Positions 52,773 to 61,994 are shown, counted from the first letter of the stretch. The stretch is 64,000 bases of DNA from Endozoicomonas sp965199185 (GCA_965199185.1 CBDAQW010000010.1:19863-83862), one strand, 5' to 3'. Translations and numbers: made by a program. Notes: a model not told the origin generated them from the letters alone.

Positions 52773-53563
52773 TTACCGGCGTACTTTGGCTCTGCGGCTC
52801 GGCATATGGCGAGCCAGTAGACCTAAAGCCATCAGCACCACAAAATAAGCGGCATTAGCGGGTATCTGCAAATTAAAGTCCACCGATGAGTGGATCATAA
52901 TGGCCAGGATGCCCATGAAGGCAGAGAAGCCCATACCGATCATCAGTTTTGAGCGCCTGAGCCTGATTGCCTGAATTGCTGTCCAGACACTGAACAGTAC
53001 AGTAAATATCAGAATAAGATAGGCTGGTATACCAAATTCCAGAGGGAACTGCAGGAAATCATTATGGGCAAGATCAAAGTATCCACGCCAACTGCCGTCA
53101 TGGTATTGAGGCAGTGTCGTATAGAAAGAGCCTGCACCTGAACCCGATAAAGCAAAATCAGGAATGGCATCCAGAGTCTGTGGATTGACGTCTGAACGAG
53201 ATTCGGTTTGAACTGTGGTACGTTCCAACCTTTCGACTACAGCAATCCCATGCCCATTGCTAATGTGATCTCAAGATGACCAGAGAAGTTGTTGCGATTG
53301 ACGAAGGTTCCGGTGGCGACTCCCTGACCTGTTTCTTTCGGGCCAAATAGCAATATTTCTGCTCCTGAGAGGGTACTCAGTGAGCCAAAGACAGACTGAA
53401 AAGTACCTGCTGCAACAAACACCCAGGCAAGCATCCGTAATCTTCGGGAATCACTAACCAGTAGCAGGATCAGAGAAAAGAGAAGGGGTCGGCAGAAAGT
53501 CTGAAGACCCTTTTCTATTAAGGGCAAACAACAAAAAAAGCAGTTTTGTTGTTCGCCTGTCAA
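52773..53563 (-). pseudogene. O-antigen ligase/polymerase-type protein, decayed
   Basis: Two frames carry pieces of a Wzy/WaaL-type membrane protein. The first (53237-53563) has LGTFVNRNNFSGHLEI-like sequence (GTFVNRNNFSGHLEITLA) and ends at a TAG after GMGLL. The second frame is open from the same point (VVERLERTTVQ) and continues through the ligase motif SGSGAGSFYT and FDLAHNDFLQFPLEFG to the C-terminal membrane helices. About 70 residues appear missing at the junction, and the N-terminal helices are missing because the sequence runs directly into wzc. A full protein would be over 400 residues. Confidence 0.8.
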
Positions 53564-55765
53564 TCAAGAAGAATAATACCCTGTCGAGTCATAGTATCCC
53601 TGATTGTACCCATAGAGGTCTTTCACTTTTGGGTCAATCTTGTTCAGGACTGCACCAGTCACCGGCGCATTGGCCTGCAAAAGACGACCAACGGCTGTTT
53701 GTACAGCACTCACTTGCATGCGTCCGGCTTCTACGACATACACCAGACCATCACAATGGCGAGATACCATCAATACATCACTGACGTTTTGAATAGGAGG
53801 GCAATCCAATATGACATAGTCATAATGTTCGCGCAGTTTTTTCAGCAGGTCTGAGAATTGTTCTGAGGCTAATAGTTCCTGTGGGTTGGGTGGTACCATG
53901 CCACAAGCGATAATATCAATATCTTCCAGTTTGTGAATGGCATCACTCATCGAGGCTGTGCCAGCCAAAAGGTTGGCTAATCCGACAGAGCCGCCTTTGA
54001 TGTTGAAGTTTTTACCCACTACCGGGCGACGCAGGTCACAGTCAATCAGCAAGGCTGTACCGAGTTGTCCCAGCGCCAGCGCCAGGTTAGATGCTGTAGA
54101 GGATTTGCCTTCACCAGGTACGGTCGATGTCACAGCAAATAAGCGATGCTCCTGACCCATTGCGGTCAGGTTTACGCTGGTTCTGATAGTGCGAATGGCT
54201 TCACCAAAAGTTGGATCAGTTTTGTCGTTAAACAGATTGTGAACATGATCCAGCAAGCTTTTATCCACAAGCCTCGGTAATACGCCGAGTACGGGCAGAT
54301 TCAGTTTATCTTCTACGTCGCGGGTCGTGCGGATGGTGTTGTTGAGCATTTCCAGTAAGAACGCAATACCGCAAGAGACCATCAGGCCCAGCAAGGCTGC
54401 AAGGGCTACAATCAGTTTCTTCTTGGGTTTAACCGGAATTTCAGGTGTGAATGCCTTATCCACAATGCGCGCGTTGGCGGTTTGCAAATCGCTGGTAGCG
54501 GAGGTTTCCTGAATACGCTTAAAGAACGCATCGTACAGGTCTTTATTGGTTTGCACTTCGCGTTCCAGGGCGCGCAAACGGAACTGTTTGCGGTTGATTT
54601 CCTGAACCTTGCTTTTAACCTCATTAACAGCGGCTTGAAGGCTGCGTTCGTTGGCCTTGTCGATTTCGTATTCCCGCTCAACACCTTCAACAATGTTGCT
54701 GATCTGCATGCTTATGTTCTGACGAATGCTCTCCAGCTCAGATTTGGCTGAGATCATTTTGGGGTGTTTGGGGCCGTATCGACGGGAAAGGTCATTTACC
54801 TGCCGCTCCAGTTTCGATTCTTCCTGCTTCAAACCCTGAATCAGAGGGTGCTTCAGAACGGCCTGTAGGGTCTGATTATCCCCTTGCTTTACTTTGCCAG
54901 AGCGAATCTGGGCGTAGATGTTTTCTGAAACAGTGAGTTTATTGCGTATTGTAACCAGGGATTGGGTCAAAGCCTTTAACTCATTGCTGGAAACCGTCAA
55001 TACACCTTCCAGATCAATCAGCTGCTCTTGCTCGCGATAGTCTTGCAGCTCTTGTTCAGCGATACGCAGTTTTTCAGAGAGTTCACCAAGACGACCTTGC
55101 ATCCATTCGGTTGCATTGAGGGTGAGCGCCAGTTTCGATTCCATGTAGCTTTCGATATAGCTGCTAGCAATGGCGTTGGCAATGTTGGCAGCCAGTCTTG
55201 GGTTTTCTGATTCAGCATGGATTTTTACAATCTGAGTCTTGCGTACCGGCTCAATGGTGATCATCTCATTTAACTGACTGATGGTGTCGCGCATGACAAT
55301 GCTTGTATCATCAGGCTTTTGAGGGGCTTCCAGGCCAAACCAGCTGCGCCAGTCTAATACGCCAGCATACCAGGGTGCTTCTTGCAAATGGGTATTGAAT
55401 TCCGGGTTGTTCAGCAGGTTAAGTTTATTAATCACTTTTTCCAGAACACCTCGGGATTTCAAGACTTCCAGCTGAGTGTTGATATAGTTGTCGCTACCAC
55501 CGTCAATGCCATAAATATCTTCAATGCTGACTACTTTGGCCTGCTCTTGTTCAATTTGAAGAATGGTGGTCGCCTGATAAACCGGGGTCAGGGAAAATAC
55601 CACTAAAATGGCAATTAGTGTCACCGCAAATGTGAATCCGGCAATGGCCAGACGGTGACTGTTGAGTACATGGAATATCTCGCGAAGATCAATGACGTCT
55701 TCGTCAGGAGTGTTCCTGCCCGGCAATGTTATGGCTGCCGGTACGGGTTTTGAATCAGTAGTCAT
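53564..55765 (-). CDS. Wzc-type polysaccharide co-polymerase and tyrosine autokinase
   Basis: A 733-residue inner-membrane protein. A Wzz domain with membrane segment (LAIAGFTFAVTLIAILVVF) leads into a long periplasmic coiled coil (about residues 190-430), then a second membrane helix (LIVALAALLGLMVSCGIAFL) and a BY-kinase domain with Walker A STVPGEGKSSTASNLA, A' LLIDCDLRRP and Walker B VILDCPP. The C-terminal tail is Tyr-rich (YGYNQGYYDSTGYYSS), the autophosphorylation cluster. It controls exopolysaccharide chain length and export together with Wza (55801). Confidence 0.93.
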   Translation of the reverse strand: MTTDSKPVPAAITLPGRNTPDEDVIDLREIFHVLNSHRLAIAGFTFAVTLIAILVVFSLTPVYQATTILQIEQEQAKVVSIEDIYGIDGGSDNYINTQLEVLKSRGVLEKVINKLNLLNNPEFNTHLQEAPWYAGVLDWRSWFGLEAPQKPDDTSIVMRDTISQLNEMITIEPVRKTQIVKIHAESENPRLAANIANAIASSYIESYMESKLALTLNATEWMQGRLGELSEKLRIAEQELQDYREQEQLIDLEGVLTVSSNELKALTQSLVTIRNKLTVSENIYAQIRSGKVKQGDNQTLQAVLKHPLIQGLKQEESKLERQVNDLSRRYGPKHPKMISAKSELESIRQNISMQISNIVEGVEREYEIDKANERSLQAAVNEVKSKVQEINRKQFRLRALEREVQTNKDLYDAFFKRIQETSATSDLQTANARIVDKAFTPEIPVKPKKKLIVALAALLGLMVSCGIAFLLEMLNNTIRTTRDVEDKLNLPVLGVLPRLVDKSLLDHVHNLFNDKTDPTFGEAIRTIRTSVNLTAMGQEHRLFAVTSTVPGEGKSSTASNLALALGQLGTALLIDCDLRRPVVGKNFNIKGGSVGLANLLAGTASMSDAIHKLEDIDIIACGMVPPNPQELLASEQFSDLLKKLREHYDYVILDCPPIQNVSDVLMVSRHCDGLVYVVEAGRMQVSAVQTAVGRLLQANAPVTGAVLNKIDPKVKDLYGYNQGYYDSTGYYSS

Positions 55766-55800
55766 GAGGGTAGTTCAGTCCAAATTAGATACCGGCAGAA

Positions 55801-56370
55801 TTAGAAGAAGCTCTCTTTGATGACGATAATATCACCGGGCAGCACCGAATCGTTTAGCGACAGTTCTCGTTCAGACGGGCTGCCATTTTCGTCTCTGGTG
55901 ACCATGATGTCCTTTTTGGAGGCTCTTTGAGTAAAGCCGCCGGCCAGAGCGACTGCCTTTTCAAGGGTCAGACCCGGCTCAAAGGAAAATCCGCCCGGGC
56001 TTTTGACTTCGCCTGAAACGAAGAATTTGCGGTACTCGGTGATGGAGACACTGACCGTTGGATTGATAAAATAGCCATCTTTAAGGCGACGGGTGATTAA
56101 CGACTCCAGTTGTCCAACAGTAAGCCCTTTGGCTCTGAATTCACCCAGAAATGGGTAGCTGACTGTACCGGCATCGGTGAGGATCAGTTCTTTTTCCATG
56201 TCCTCTTCGCCGTAAACGGAGATGCTGATTTTATCGCCGGAACCCAGCTCGTAGCGGGACAGACTCATGTTGTCCGCAGCGGACAAGTTACCACTGAAAA
56301 TAATGACCAGAACACAGGCCAGTAATGTTTTCAGTCGCAAGGTGATATGACGCAGGAGAGCGAACTTCAT
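55801..56370 (-). CDS. Wza-type polysaccharide export protein (short form)
   Basis: A 189-residue periplasmic/outer-membrane export protein with a signal peptide ending near SGNLSA. A Poly_export domain (YELGSGDKISISVYGEEDM) is followed by a SLBB domain (KFFVSGEVKSPGGFSFEPGLTLEKAVALAGG). It is half the size of E. coli Wza and lacks the C-terminal outer-membrane helix, like the short EpsA/VpsM forms. It lies 35 bases before wzc, and a strong terminator lies upstream. Confidence 0.9.
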   Translation of the reverse strand: MKFALLRHITLRLKTLLACVLVIIFSGNLSAADNMSLSRYELGSGDKISISVYGEEDMEKELILTDAGTVSYPFLGEFRAKGLTVGQLESLITRRLKDGYFINPTVSVSITEYRKFFVSGEVKSPGGFSFEPGLTLEKAVALAGGFTQRASKKDIMVTRDENGSPSERELSLNDSVLPGDIIVIKESFF

Positions 56371-56405
56371 ACTTAGACCTGGCTGAACATGGTTTTCGAT
56401 AGGAA

Positions 56406-56438
56406 TAAAAAAAACAGGCTGGATTGTATACCAGCCTG
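56406..56438 (-). terminator. Intrinsic terminator after the beta-barrel gene
   Basis: On the minus strand CAGGCTGG/CCAGCCTG forms an eight-base stem with an eight-base loop, followed by eight T (plus-strand A at 56407-56414). It separates the beta-barrel gene from the wza-wzc genes, so part of the wza transcription depends on read-through or on a promoter in the last 40 bases before wza. Confidence 0.85.
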
Positions 56439-56577
56439 AGAGATTTAAAAATGCCTGTACTGCTTTGTTCAGGCTGAGTTATCGACGTTCAATAATCATT
56501 GATCCTCGATAAACTCAGGATGAACAGAGTCTGATAAAGACAGCAACTGACGTTTAGATCTGTCTTTACAGAGCTGC

Positions 56578-57804
56578 TTATAGAGCATAAGTACCTGTCA
56601 GCATGTAAACATTACGCTTGTAGCTGTCATCGTCGTTACCAGCAACTTTCACGGACTCATCACGCTTGGTGTTCTGGTAAGACAGGGAAACCGTGGCGTT
56701 ACGCATTACGCTCCAGTCAACGCCCAGATTGAACTGCTTCACAGTACGATCTTTCTGAACCTGACCGGCACGGTTTTCGATGTCGTCTTTGGTGTAAGTG
56801 AAGCCAGTGTTGGTGCTGATTTTAGACGTCCACTGGTGACTCCAGCTCAGAGTAGAGGTAGTGCCTTTGGTGAACAGGGTATTGTTTTGATCAGGGTTTT
56901 CGGAGTCAAAGCCGTAATCTCGGGCAGTACTCAGCTGGACTACGGAGTGATCTACAGGCATGTAGCTAACACCCACTTCCCAGCCGTTGAAGCTTTCGGT
57001 TTTGACGCCGGATACTTCACTGTCACGCTCACGACGACCCACTTTGGCATAACCGGTGGTTTTGGCAGTGGCTTCCCAGTTCAGACCAACCAGGTAACTG
57101 GTTACGTCATAGCCGAATTGACCAGCTTCGGTGTAGTCCAGCTTACGCTCTTTGATTTCCAGAAGAACATCGGTCTTTGGCATGAAGCGATAGTAACCGG
57201 TAGCACCGTACTCGGTGGTTTTGCGGTTGCTGCCTTCGTAATTGCCATTGGTTTTTTGGTATTTCTGTTTGTTCAGATTACCGAATACATCCACGCGGAA
57301 CATGGCATCCATACCACCAAAGCCGTATACCAGACCACCCTGGGTGCGGGTGTATTCCGGAGCTTCCTTAGTGCCGCTGACAACAGAACCGGCATCGTGA
57401 TAGCGACCCAGGTCAAAGTTGGCATCCAGTCGGTTACGGCTGTTGATGTCCTGATGGATGTTACCAGTTATGCCAAAATCGGTGAAGTTGGCATCAGACT
57501 CACTGGTGAAGTTGGTGCGTTTTGCCGCTAAAGTGGTTTCGTAGGTGCTCATGCCCTGTTGTGCTTTAAATTCAGCAGAGGCATCCAGTGTGTAAACGGT
57601 GGAGCTTTTATTGGCGTTTGCACCTTGACCTTCACGGAAGACGTTATCGTCATGGCCAATACTCAGTGTTGCCATTGGGGTCATTTCGACCGGGCCCAGA
57701 TCAATGTGACCAGCGTCTTCTACGCCAGTGGCTGCAACTGCTGCTACGCCGTATCCTGTCAGCGCGATGGCCAGTGCGAGTTGGTTTACGTTAAACCCCT
57801 TCAT
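56578..57804 (-). CDS. Outer-membrane beta-barrel protein of the exopolysaccharide locus
   Basis: A protein of about 408 residues with a signal peptide (NQLALAIALTGYGVAAVAA) and then alternating beta-strand sequence ending in a typical C-terminal aromatic strand (YMLTGTYAL). Many short repeats of aromatic/polar strands with Asn/Asp-rich turns suggest a 16- to 18-strand porin-like barrel, as in the putative beta-barrel porin-2 family found with VPS/EPS loci. I chose the ATG at 57804, with AAGGT seven bases ahead. Probably the outer-membrane route or docking protein for the polysaccharide. Confidence 0.78.
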   Translation of the reverse strand: MKGFNVNQLALAIALTGYGVAAVAATGVEDAGHIDLGPVEMTPMATLSIGHDDNVFREGQGANANKSSTVYTLDASAEFKAQQGMSTYETTLAAKRTNFTSESDANFTDFGITGNIHQDINSRNRLDANFDLGRYHDAGSVVSGTKEAPEYTRTQGGLVYGFGGMDAMFRVDVFGNLNKQKYQKTNGNYEGSNRKTTEYGATGYYRFMPKTDVLLEIKERKLDYTEAGQFGYDVTSYLVGLNWEATAKTTGYAKVGRRERDSEVSGVKTESFNGWEVGVSYMPVDHSVVQLSTARDYGFDSENPDQNNTLFTKGTTSTLSWSHQWTSKISTNTGFTYTKDDIENRAGQVQKDRTVKQFNLGVDWSVMRNATVSLSYQNTKRDESVKVAGNDDDSYKRNVYMLTGTYAL

Positions 57805-58111
57805 TAATATTACCTTATTGGTTTTGAATGACCGCCGATGTAGGCATTTACTTAGTTCAGTTCGTACAGTTTGGCTCTCAAACGGCCAGATACTACTTTT
57901 GCAGGCATAAGGAATAACACACCTAGCCAACTGTACGACGCGGATTGTATTATAAAGATTAAGTCAATATAATTTCCAGCAGGTTTTGAGTCTTTTCATT
58001 TCTTTTGAATCTTTTGAAAAAACTGGCCTGATTATAAACGTGGCAATACGGGGTGAATCAATTGATTCCGGTATAGCCAGCTCCTGAATCGATTGCATCG
58101 AAAGGATACCC

Positions 58112-58645
58112 ATGAAAAAACAATTTGTTGCAGCCACCGTTCTGGCGCTGTCGGCAATGACAGGAATAGCTCAGGCAGATTTAGCTTCTGATCTTACTCG
58201 TATGCCAGCTTCTGAAGCTCTTGCCATCGCCGTGCAAGATCAGAGCGTCTCTATTGAAGTTTTGATTTCTGAAGCCGCTGCGCAACTGGGACAAAGCCCA
58301 CAATTGCTGAATGCACTGGTTAGTGCTGCAGTGGCCGCTTATCCGGAACAGGCCGCTCAGATCGTATACCAGGCGGTTAAAGCTGCGCCGGCACAAGCTC
58401 AGTCCATTACCAATGCGGCTGTTGCTCAGCTGGCTAACAACCCTGACGCCCAGCAGGCTGTATCAAGCTCAGCTAATGTTGCTGTTCAGGATTCTGGTTT
58501 TGATCGCAATACGCCAACAGAAGTTGTTGCAGAAAACACTGAGGTGACTGAGGTGAATACTGCGACTCCTGCGGTACTGCCACCACCACCGGCTGTGCGT
58601 AACAGCGGTTCCAGTGACAAGCCAACCAGCGTTAGCCCTCAATAA
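58112..58645 (+). CDS. Ala/Gln-rich secreted protein of unknown function
   Basis: A 177-residue protein with a clear signal peptide (cleavage after AQA, residue 22). The mature part has about three helical repeats built on the pattern Ala-Pro-x-x-Ala-x-x-Ile/Val-x-x-Ala-Val (AAYPEQAAQIV, AAPAQAQSIT, ANNPDAQQAV), then a Thr/Val/Glu-rich stretch and a Pro-rich end (VLPPPPAV). I do not recognise a family with confidence. It is divergent from the barrel gene and followed by a good terminator, so it is monocistronic. A periplasmic or surface role linked to the exopolysaccharide genes is a guess. Confidence 0.7.
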   Translation: MKKQFVAATVLALSAMTGIAQADLASDLTRMPASEALAIAVQDQSVSIEVLISEAAAQLGQSPQLLNALVSAAVAAYPEQAAQIVYQAVKAAPAQAQSITNAAVAQLANNPDAQQAVSSSANVAVQDSGFDRNTPTEVVAENTEVTEVNTATPAVLPPPPAVRNSGSSDKPTSVSPQ

Positions 58646-58655
58646 GCTGCGCTTT

Positions 58656-58683
58656 CAGACTCCTGAGTTTAATCAGGAGTCTG
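58656..58683 (+). terminator. Terminator of the Ala-rich secreted protein gene
   Basis: A perfect 11-base stem CAGACTCCTGA/TCAGGAGTCTG with a six-base loop, then TTGTTAAATTT. It lies ten bases past the stop codon. Confidence 0.75.
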
Positions 58684-58816
58684 TTGTTAAATTTCTCACC
58701 GCTGACACTTTACAAAATTTTCTTCTTTATTCTGCGCAAAATATTCTATGTGCTGGTAATCTTTTTCTCTTTTTCCCCGATAAACCTGTTTATTATCCAA
58801 ACTCATACAATGATCA

Positions 58817-59317
58817 GTGAATATCGGCACCCGATTAATAATTCTATTTATATTATTGGTACCTCGTCACCTTATGGCGTGCAGTTGCACAAATGGGTTG
58901 GCGATTTTTGGTGCTTACGAGTTTGCAACGCTCAATAGTATTGAACATTTTAAAGTTGAGGCTCTCGTTGATAGCGGGGCAATGACGACGGCTTTGGATG
59001 CCAGTGATATCAATATGCATGTCAACCGCCGTGGCCAGCGTTGGGTGTATTACGACTTCACCCACAAACCAACAGCAAAAACTATCACCATGCATCAACC
59101 TGTGAGTCGGGTCGTCAGGATCATCACTCATTCCGGCTCACCGACGGTCAGACCCGTTATTACCGGAACCATTAGTATTGGCAAAGTACGGAAGAAAGTT
59201 GAAATATCCCTGATAAATCGCAGTAATTTTCCTCAGCAATTGCTGATTGGTAGAAATTTTTTAGAGGGAGCGGCGCTCATACAATCTGGCAAAAAATACC
59301 TGCAAAGAGGGAAATAG
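58817..59317 (+). CDS. Retropepsin-like protein of the RimK-associated Zn_protease (DUF785) family, possibly a lipoprotein
   Basis: A 166-residue protein matching the retropepsin-like 'ATP-dependent zinc protease' family (PF05618). The active-site motif reads VEALVDSGAMTTAL in place of the usual KVDTGAxTSAL, followed by DINMHVNRRGQRWVYYDF and the C-terminal LLIGRNFL. Most family members are cytoplasmic, but here an N-terminal hydrophobic stretch ends in LMACS, a plausible lipobox, so an anchored periplasmic form is likely. The GTG start has no clear ribosome site, so the start is uncertain. It is followed within five bases by the ZrgA-like gene. Confidence 0.72.
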   Translation: MNIGTRLIILFILLVPRHLMACSCTNGLAIFGAYEFATLNSIEHFKVEALVDSGAMTTALDASDINMHVNRRGQRWVYYDFTHKPTAKTITMHQPVSRVVRIITHSGSPTVRPVITGTISIGKVRKKVEISLINRSNFPQQLLIGRNFLEGAALIQSGKKYLQRGK

Positions 59318-59321
59318 AGCA

Positions 59322-59849
59322 ATGGAAAGATGCTGGTCGGGTAACGCGTTTCTTACAGGGTATTTGATGTTATGGCCTCTCTTTGCACAGGCAACCCCTG
59401 AGTCCGTTGTTCATCGGGCGGTGGAGCCTGCACAGGTTTTACTGGATGTATCAATGCAGCAAAATCAACTGGCACTTTATCTAACCATACCTGCTAGTGC
59501 GCTTGAATGGGTAGCTCCCAATACGGTAGCAAAATCACTAGCTGACCAATTGCAAGGCTCATTGTGGAGTTGGTCAATGAATGAGGATGCCGGCTGCACT
59601 TTGAGGAACCATAGGGTTTTTATGCAGGCTGCTCCGACTCTCGATAACGGCAGTGCAAAAAACAGCATCCAAAGCATTTATGAGTTTCATTGTTTGGACA
59701 TTGATCAGTTGAACCAGCTTGAGTTCGATGTGCAAGAGGGTCTGCCAGGGTTAAAGCAAGTGAATGCATGGATCTCGACACCTGACTGGCAAAACAAGCA
59801 GCTTTTAACCTTGCCTGAAAGGGTTTTGTATCTCAAACCTGAGTATTGA
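59322..59849 (+). CDS. ZrgA-like (DUF2796) periplasmic protein
   Basis: A 175-residue secreted protein with an N-terminal hydrophobic segment. The residues after about 40 follow the DUF2796/ZrgA pattern (LDVSMQQNQLALYLTIPASALEW; a Cys pair, one in CTLRNH and one in YEFHCLDIDQL; then an LPGLKQVNAWI-like strand). ZrgA of Vibrio is a zinc-uptake protein with a His-rich stretch; that stretch is absent here, so zinc binding is doubtful. The following ABC ATPase and FtsX-type permease repeat the order seen in zrg loci. Confidence 0.65.
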   Translation: MERCWSGNAFLTGYLMLWPLFAQATPESVVHRAVEPAQVLLDVSMQQNQLALYLTIPASALEWVAPNTVAKSLADQLQGSLWSWSMNEDAGCTLRNHRVFMQAAPTLDNGSAKNSIQSIYEFHCLDIDQLNQLEFDVQEGLPGLKQVNAWISTPDWQNKQLLTLPERVLYLKPEY

Positions 59850-59867
59850 GCAGCAGGGGGGCGCCGC

Positions 59868-60581
59868 ATGACTGAGCCATTGGCTGTTGATATTAAAAAT
59901 CTGACATTGAATCTTGGTGGAAGCTGCTGCCTGGATATCCCTTCATTCTCTGTGAAACAGGGTGAGAGTATCATGCTGTTTGGGGGTAATAGCAGCGGAA
60001 AAACCACCCTGATGAAAATTCTCTCAGGAATAATACGACCACAGAGAGGCAGTGTGTGCGTCTTGGGTCGTGACTTAATCGCCATGAACAAAAATGAGTT
60101 AAGTCAGTTTCGTGCCGATCACGTTGGGCATATTTTCCAGAATTTAAATCTTCTTCCCTATTTAACTGCGCTGGAAAACCTTGTGCTTCCTTGTGGTTTT
60201 TCAGGTCTCAAAGCATCCTATGCTTCAAGCGACGGACTGAGCCCGGAGTATGAAGCTTATATGTTGCTGGCAAAGCTCAAGTTTGAAGACCCTAAACGGC
60301 TTCGCGTTCAGGCGGGTAAGCTGAGTAAAGGTCTGCAACAGCGCATTGCGGTCGTTCGTGCACTTATTGGTAAACCGGCATTAATTCTGGCGGATGAGCC
60401 TGATTCAGCGATGGGGAGTTACAGCAAAAAGCTGGTCTATGAACTGTTGACGGAGCGTGCCAGAGCACATAACAGTACGCTTATATGCATTAGCCATAAC
60501 AAGGATGCCGATCAGTATTTTGATCGTCGGATCAATATGAAAAATATCAACACCGTGGCGGAGCTTAACCCCTTATGGTGA
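59868..60581 (+). CDS. ABC transporter ATPase (LolD/MacB-like)
   Basis: A 237-residue ATPase. Walker A is FGGNSSGKTTLM, the Q-loop lies in GHIFQNLNLLPYLTALENL, the signature is degenerate (LSKGLQQRIAVVRAL) and Walker B is LILADEPDSAMGS. The Asp following the usual DEP(T/S)xxLD is replaced by the MGS stretch. A CISHNKD switch follows. Its stop overlaps the start of the permease gene. It most likely energises the FtsX-like permease and acts with the ZrgA-like protein. Confidence 0.85.
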   Translation: MTEPLAVDIKNLTLNLGGSCCLDIPSFSVKQGESIMLFGGNSSGKTTLMKILSGIIRPQRGSVCVLGRDLIAMNKNELSQFRADHVGHIFQNLNLLPYLTALENLVLPCGFSGLKASYASSDGLSPEYEAYMLLAKLKFEDPKRLRVQAGKLSKGLQQRIAVVRALIGKPALILADEPDSAMGSYSKKLVYELLTERARAHNSTLICISHNKDADQYFDRRINMKNINTVAELNPLW

Positions 60582-61768
60582 TCCTGCAACTCACTTATAA
60601 AAGCCTGATGCGCCGCAAGCAAAAAGTGCTCATGGCGTTATCGGCTATGTCTCTTGCGTGCAGTTTTATTTTACTCTTGGTGCATTTTAAAGCAGAGTTT
60701 GCTCAGTCAGTTGGTCGTATATCCAGTCAGAGCGATCTGATTATTGGTGCCCCGTCACAGCCAGCGCACCTGGCATTGTTTGGGTTGTTCCGTATTGGTA
60801 ATGCACCCCCGGCCATTAGTGAACGCTATCTGGATCAACTAGCCACGAATCCGGAGATTGAGTCAGTCATTCCCCTGAGTTTTCAGGAGAGCCATCGCGG
60901 TGTGATGGTGACGGGCACTAATGATCAAATTTTTTCTACCATCCGTTCTGATGGTTCTGAAGTGTTCTCAATAGGGGAAGGATTTACTACTCCAGACAGC
61001 ATTGTGCTTGGGGCTGCAGTCGCTGAAAAGTTTGGCTATCACTTCGGAGAGTGGATGACCATTGCGGCCGGGCAGGAGCCATTGATTTCGGATGAATATC
61101 CGGATGCATTTAAAATAAATGGCATTTTGGCACCCACTGGGTCTGCTTTGGATAACAGTATTCTGGTGCCTCTTGCCACCCTGAAAAAACTCCGCCGGGA
61201 GCATCAGCCAGAACTGAATAATGATCAGAATATTAATCTGATGTTTGTGAAACTGCACACTAAGCAGGCATCGCTTCCAATTCAGAATCTGATCAGAAAC
61301 CATTTCGATCATAAGCTTGAAGTTATTATTCCAGCCCAGGAGTTTGCTGTTATTAACCAGTACGCCGATCGCCTGATGAATAGCGTATTGGGGATTTTGT
61401 CCACAACCTTGTTAATGGCGTTGGTGATGGTTTTCTTCAGTGTGTCCAGCAGTTTAGCTGAACGTCGTCATGAGCTGGAAATACTGCAAATGCTGGGTGC
61501 CAAAAATTATCATGTTGCGCTGATCGGTTTGTTGGAGCCTCTCTCCATTATTCTGCTGGCATTGCTAATGGGGTTTGTCTTGTATATCTCGATGCTGGGA
61601 TTGATAGAGCTGCTCGCTCCTGTTAACTGGCGATCCTGGCTGAGTGGACGCTGGGTATCGGTGAATGAGCTGGCTTCAATTTCAGTGTTATTACTTACAG
61701 GCTCTTTGTTAACCTGCTTTCCTGCATGGAGAGCTTACGGAGAGTTTGGTGGTTTGGAAAAGCAGTAG
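60575..61768 (+). CDS. FtsX/LolC-type ABC permease
   Basis: A 397-residue inner-membrane protein. The layout is one N-terminal membrane segment (near residues 15-35), a large periplasmic MacB_PCD-type domain (about 40-260), and a C-terminal FtsX domain with three helices (LGILSTTLLMALVMVFFSV; ISIVLLLTGSLLTCF). The cytoplasmic loop ERRHELEILQMLGAKNYHV is diagnostic. Such permeases work mechanically on periplasmic or membrane substrates. The ligand is not known; zrg loci are tied to zinc. Confidence 0.88.
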   Translation: MVILQLTYKSLMRRKQKVLMALSAMSLACSFILLLVHFKAEFAQSVGRISSQSDLIIGAPSQPAHLALFGLFRIGNAPPAISERYLDQLATNPEIESVIPLSFQESHRGVMVTGTNDQIFSTIRSDGSEVFSIGEGFTTPDSIVLGAAVAEKFGYHFGEWMTIAAGQEPLISDEYPDAFKINGILAPTGSALDNSILVPLATLKKLRREHQPELNNDQNINLMFVKLHTKQASLPIQNLIRNHFDHKLEVIIPAQEFAVINQYADRLMNSVLGILSTTLLMALVMVFFSVSSSLAERRHELEILQMLGAKNYHVALIGLLEPLSIILLALLMGFVLYISMLGLIELLAPVNWRSWLSGRWVSVNELASISVLLLTGSLLTCFPAWRAYGEFGGLEKQ

Positions 61769-61922
61769 TTTGTTGTGTTGGAATGACGGATGATGTGTGG
61801 CCGTATTCCAGCTGGCTCGGCCTCGCTCAGTCTTTTAGGATAATGGTAGCGCAGAATGTACTGCTCTATTCTTTGTCGGCAATTCTTTCAGAATTACCGG
61901 TCTACAGGCTTGGTTCTGACTT

Positions 61923-61956
61923 AGGGTAGTGGCAATTTAGAAATTACCACTACCCT
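61923..61956 (+). terminator. Terminator-like hairpin after the FtsX permease gene
   Basis: AGGGTAGTGG/CCACTACCCT extends inward through one mismatch to AATTT/AAATT with a two-base loop, about 155 bases past the stop. A TTTTT follows some 20 bases later. Plausible end of the Zn_protease-ZrgA-ABC operon. Confidence 0.6.
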
Positions 61957-61994
61957 TAAACCACACTTTTTGATTCAGCAGGTTAGGGAAAACC

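Noticed and set aside
52773..53563. Two independent membrane proteins in the exopolysaccharide locus
   Set aside because: Both pieces match successive parts of one ligase/polymerase family and join at a stop codon with missing sequence.
56290..56330. Lipobox in the Wza-type protein (LLAC near residue 19)
   Set aside because: The Cys lies within the hydrophobic core only four residues after the last Lys, too early; cleavage after SGNLSA fits better.
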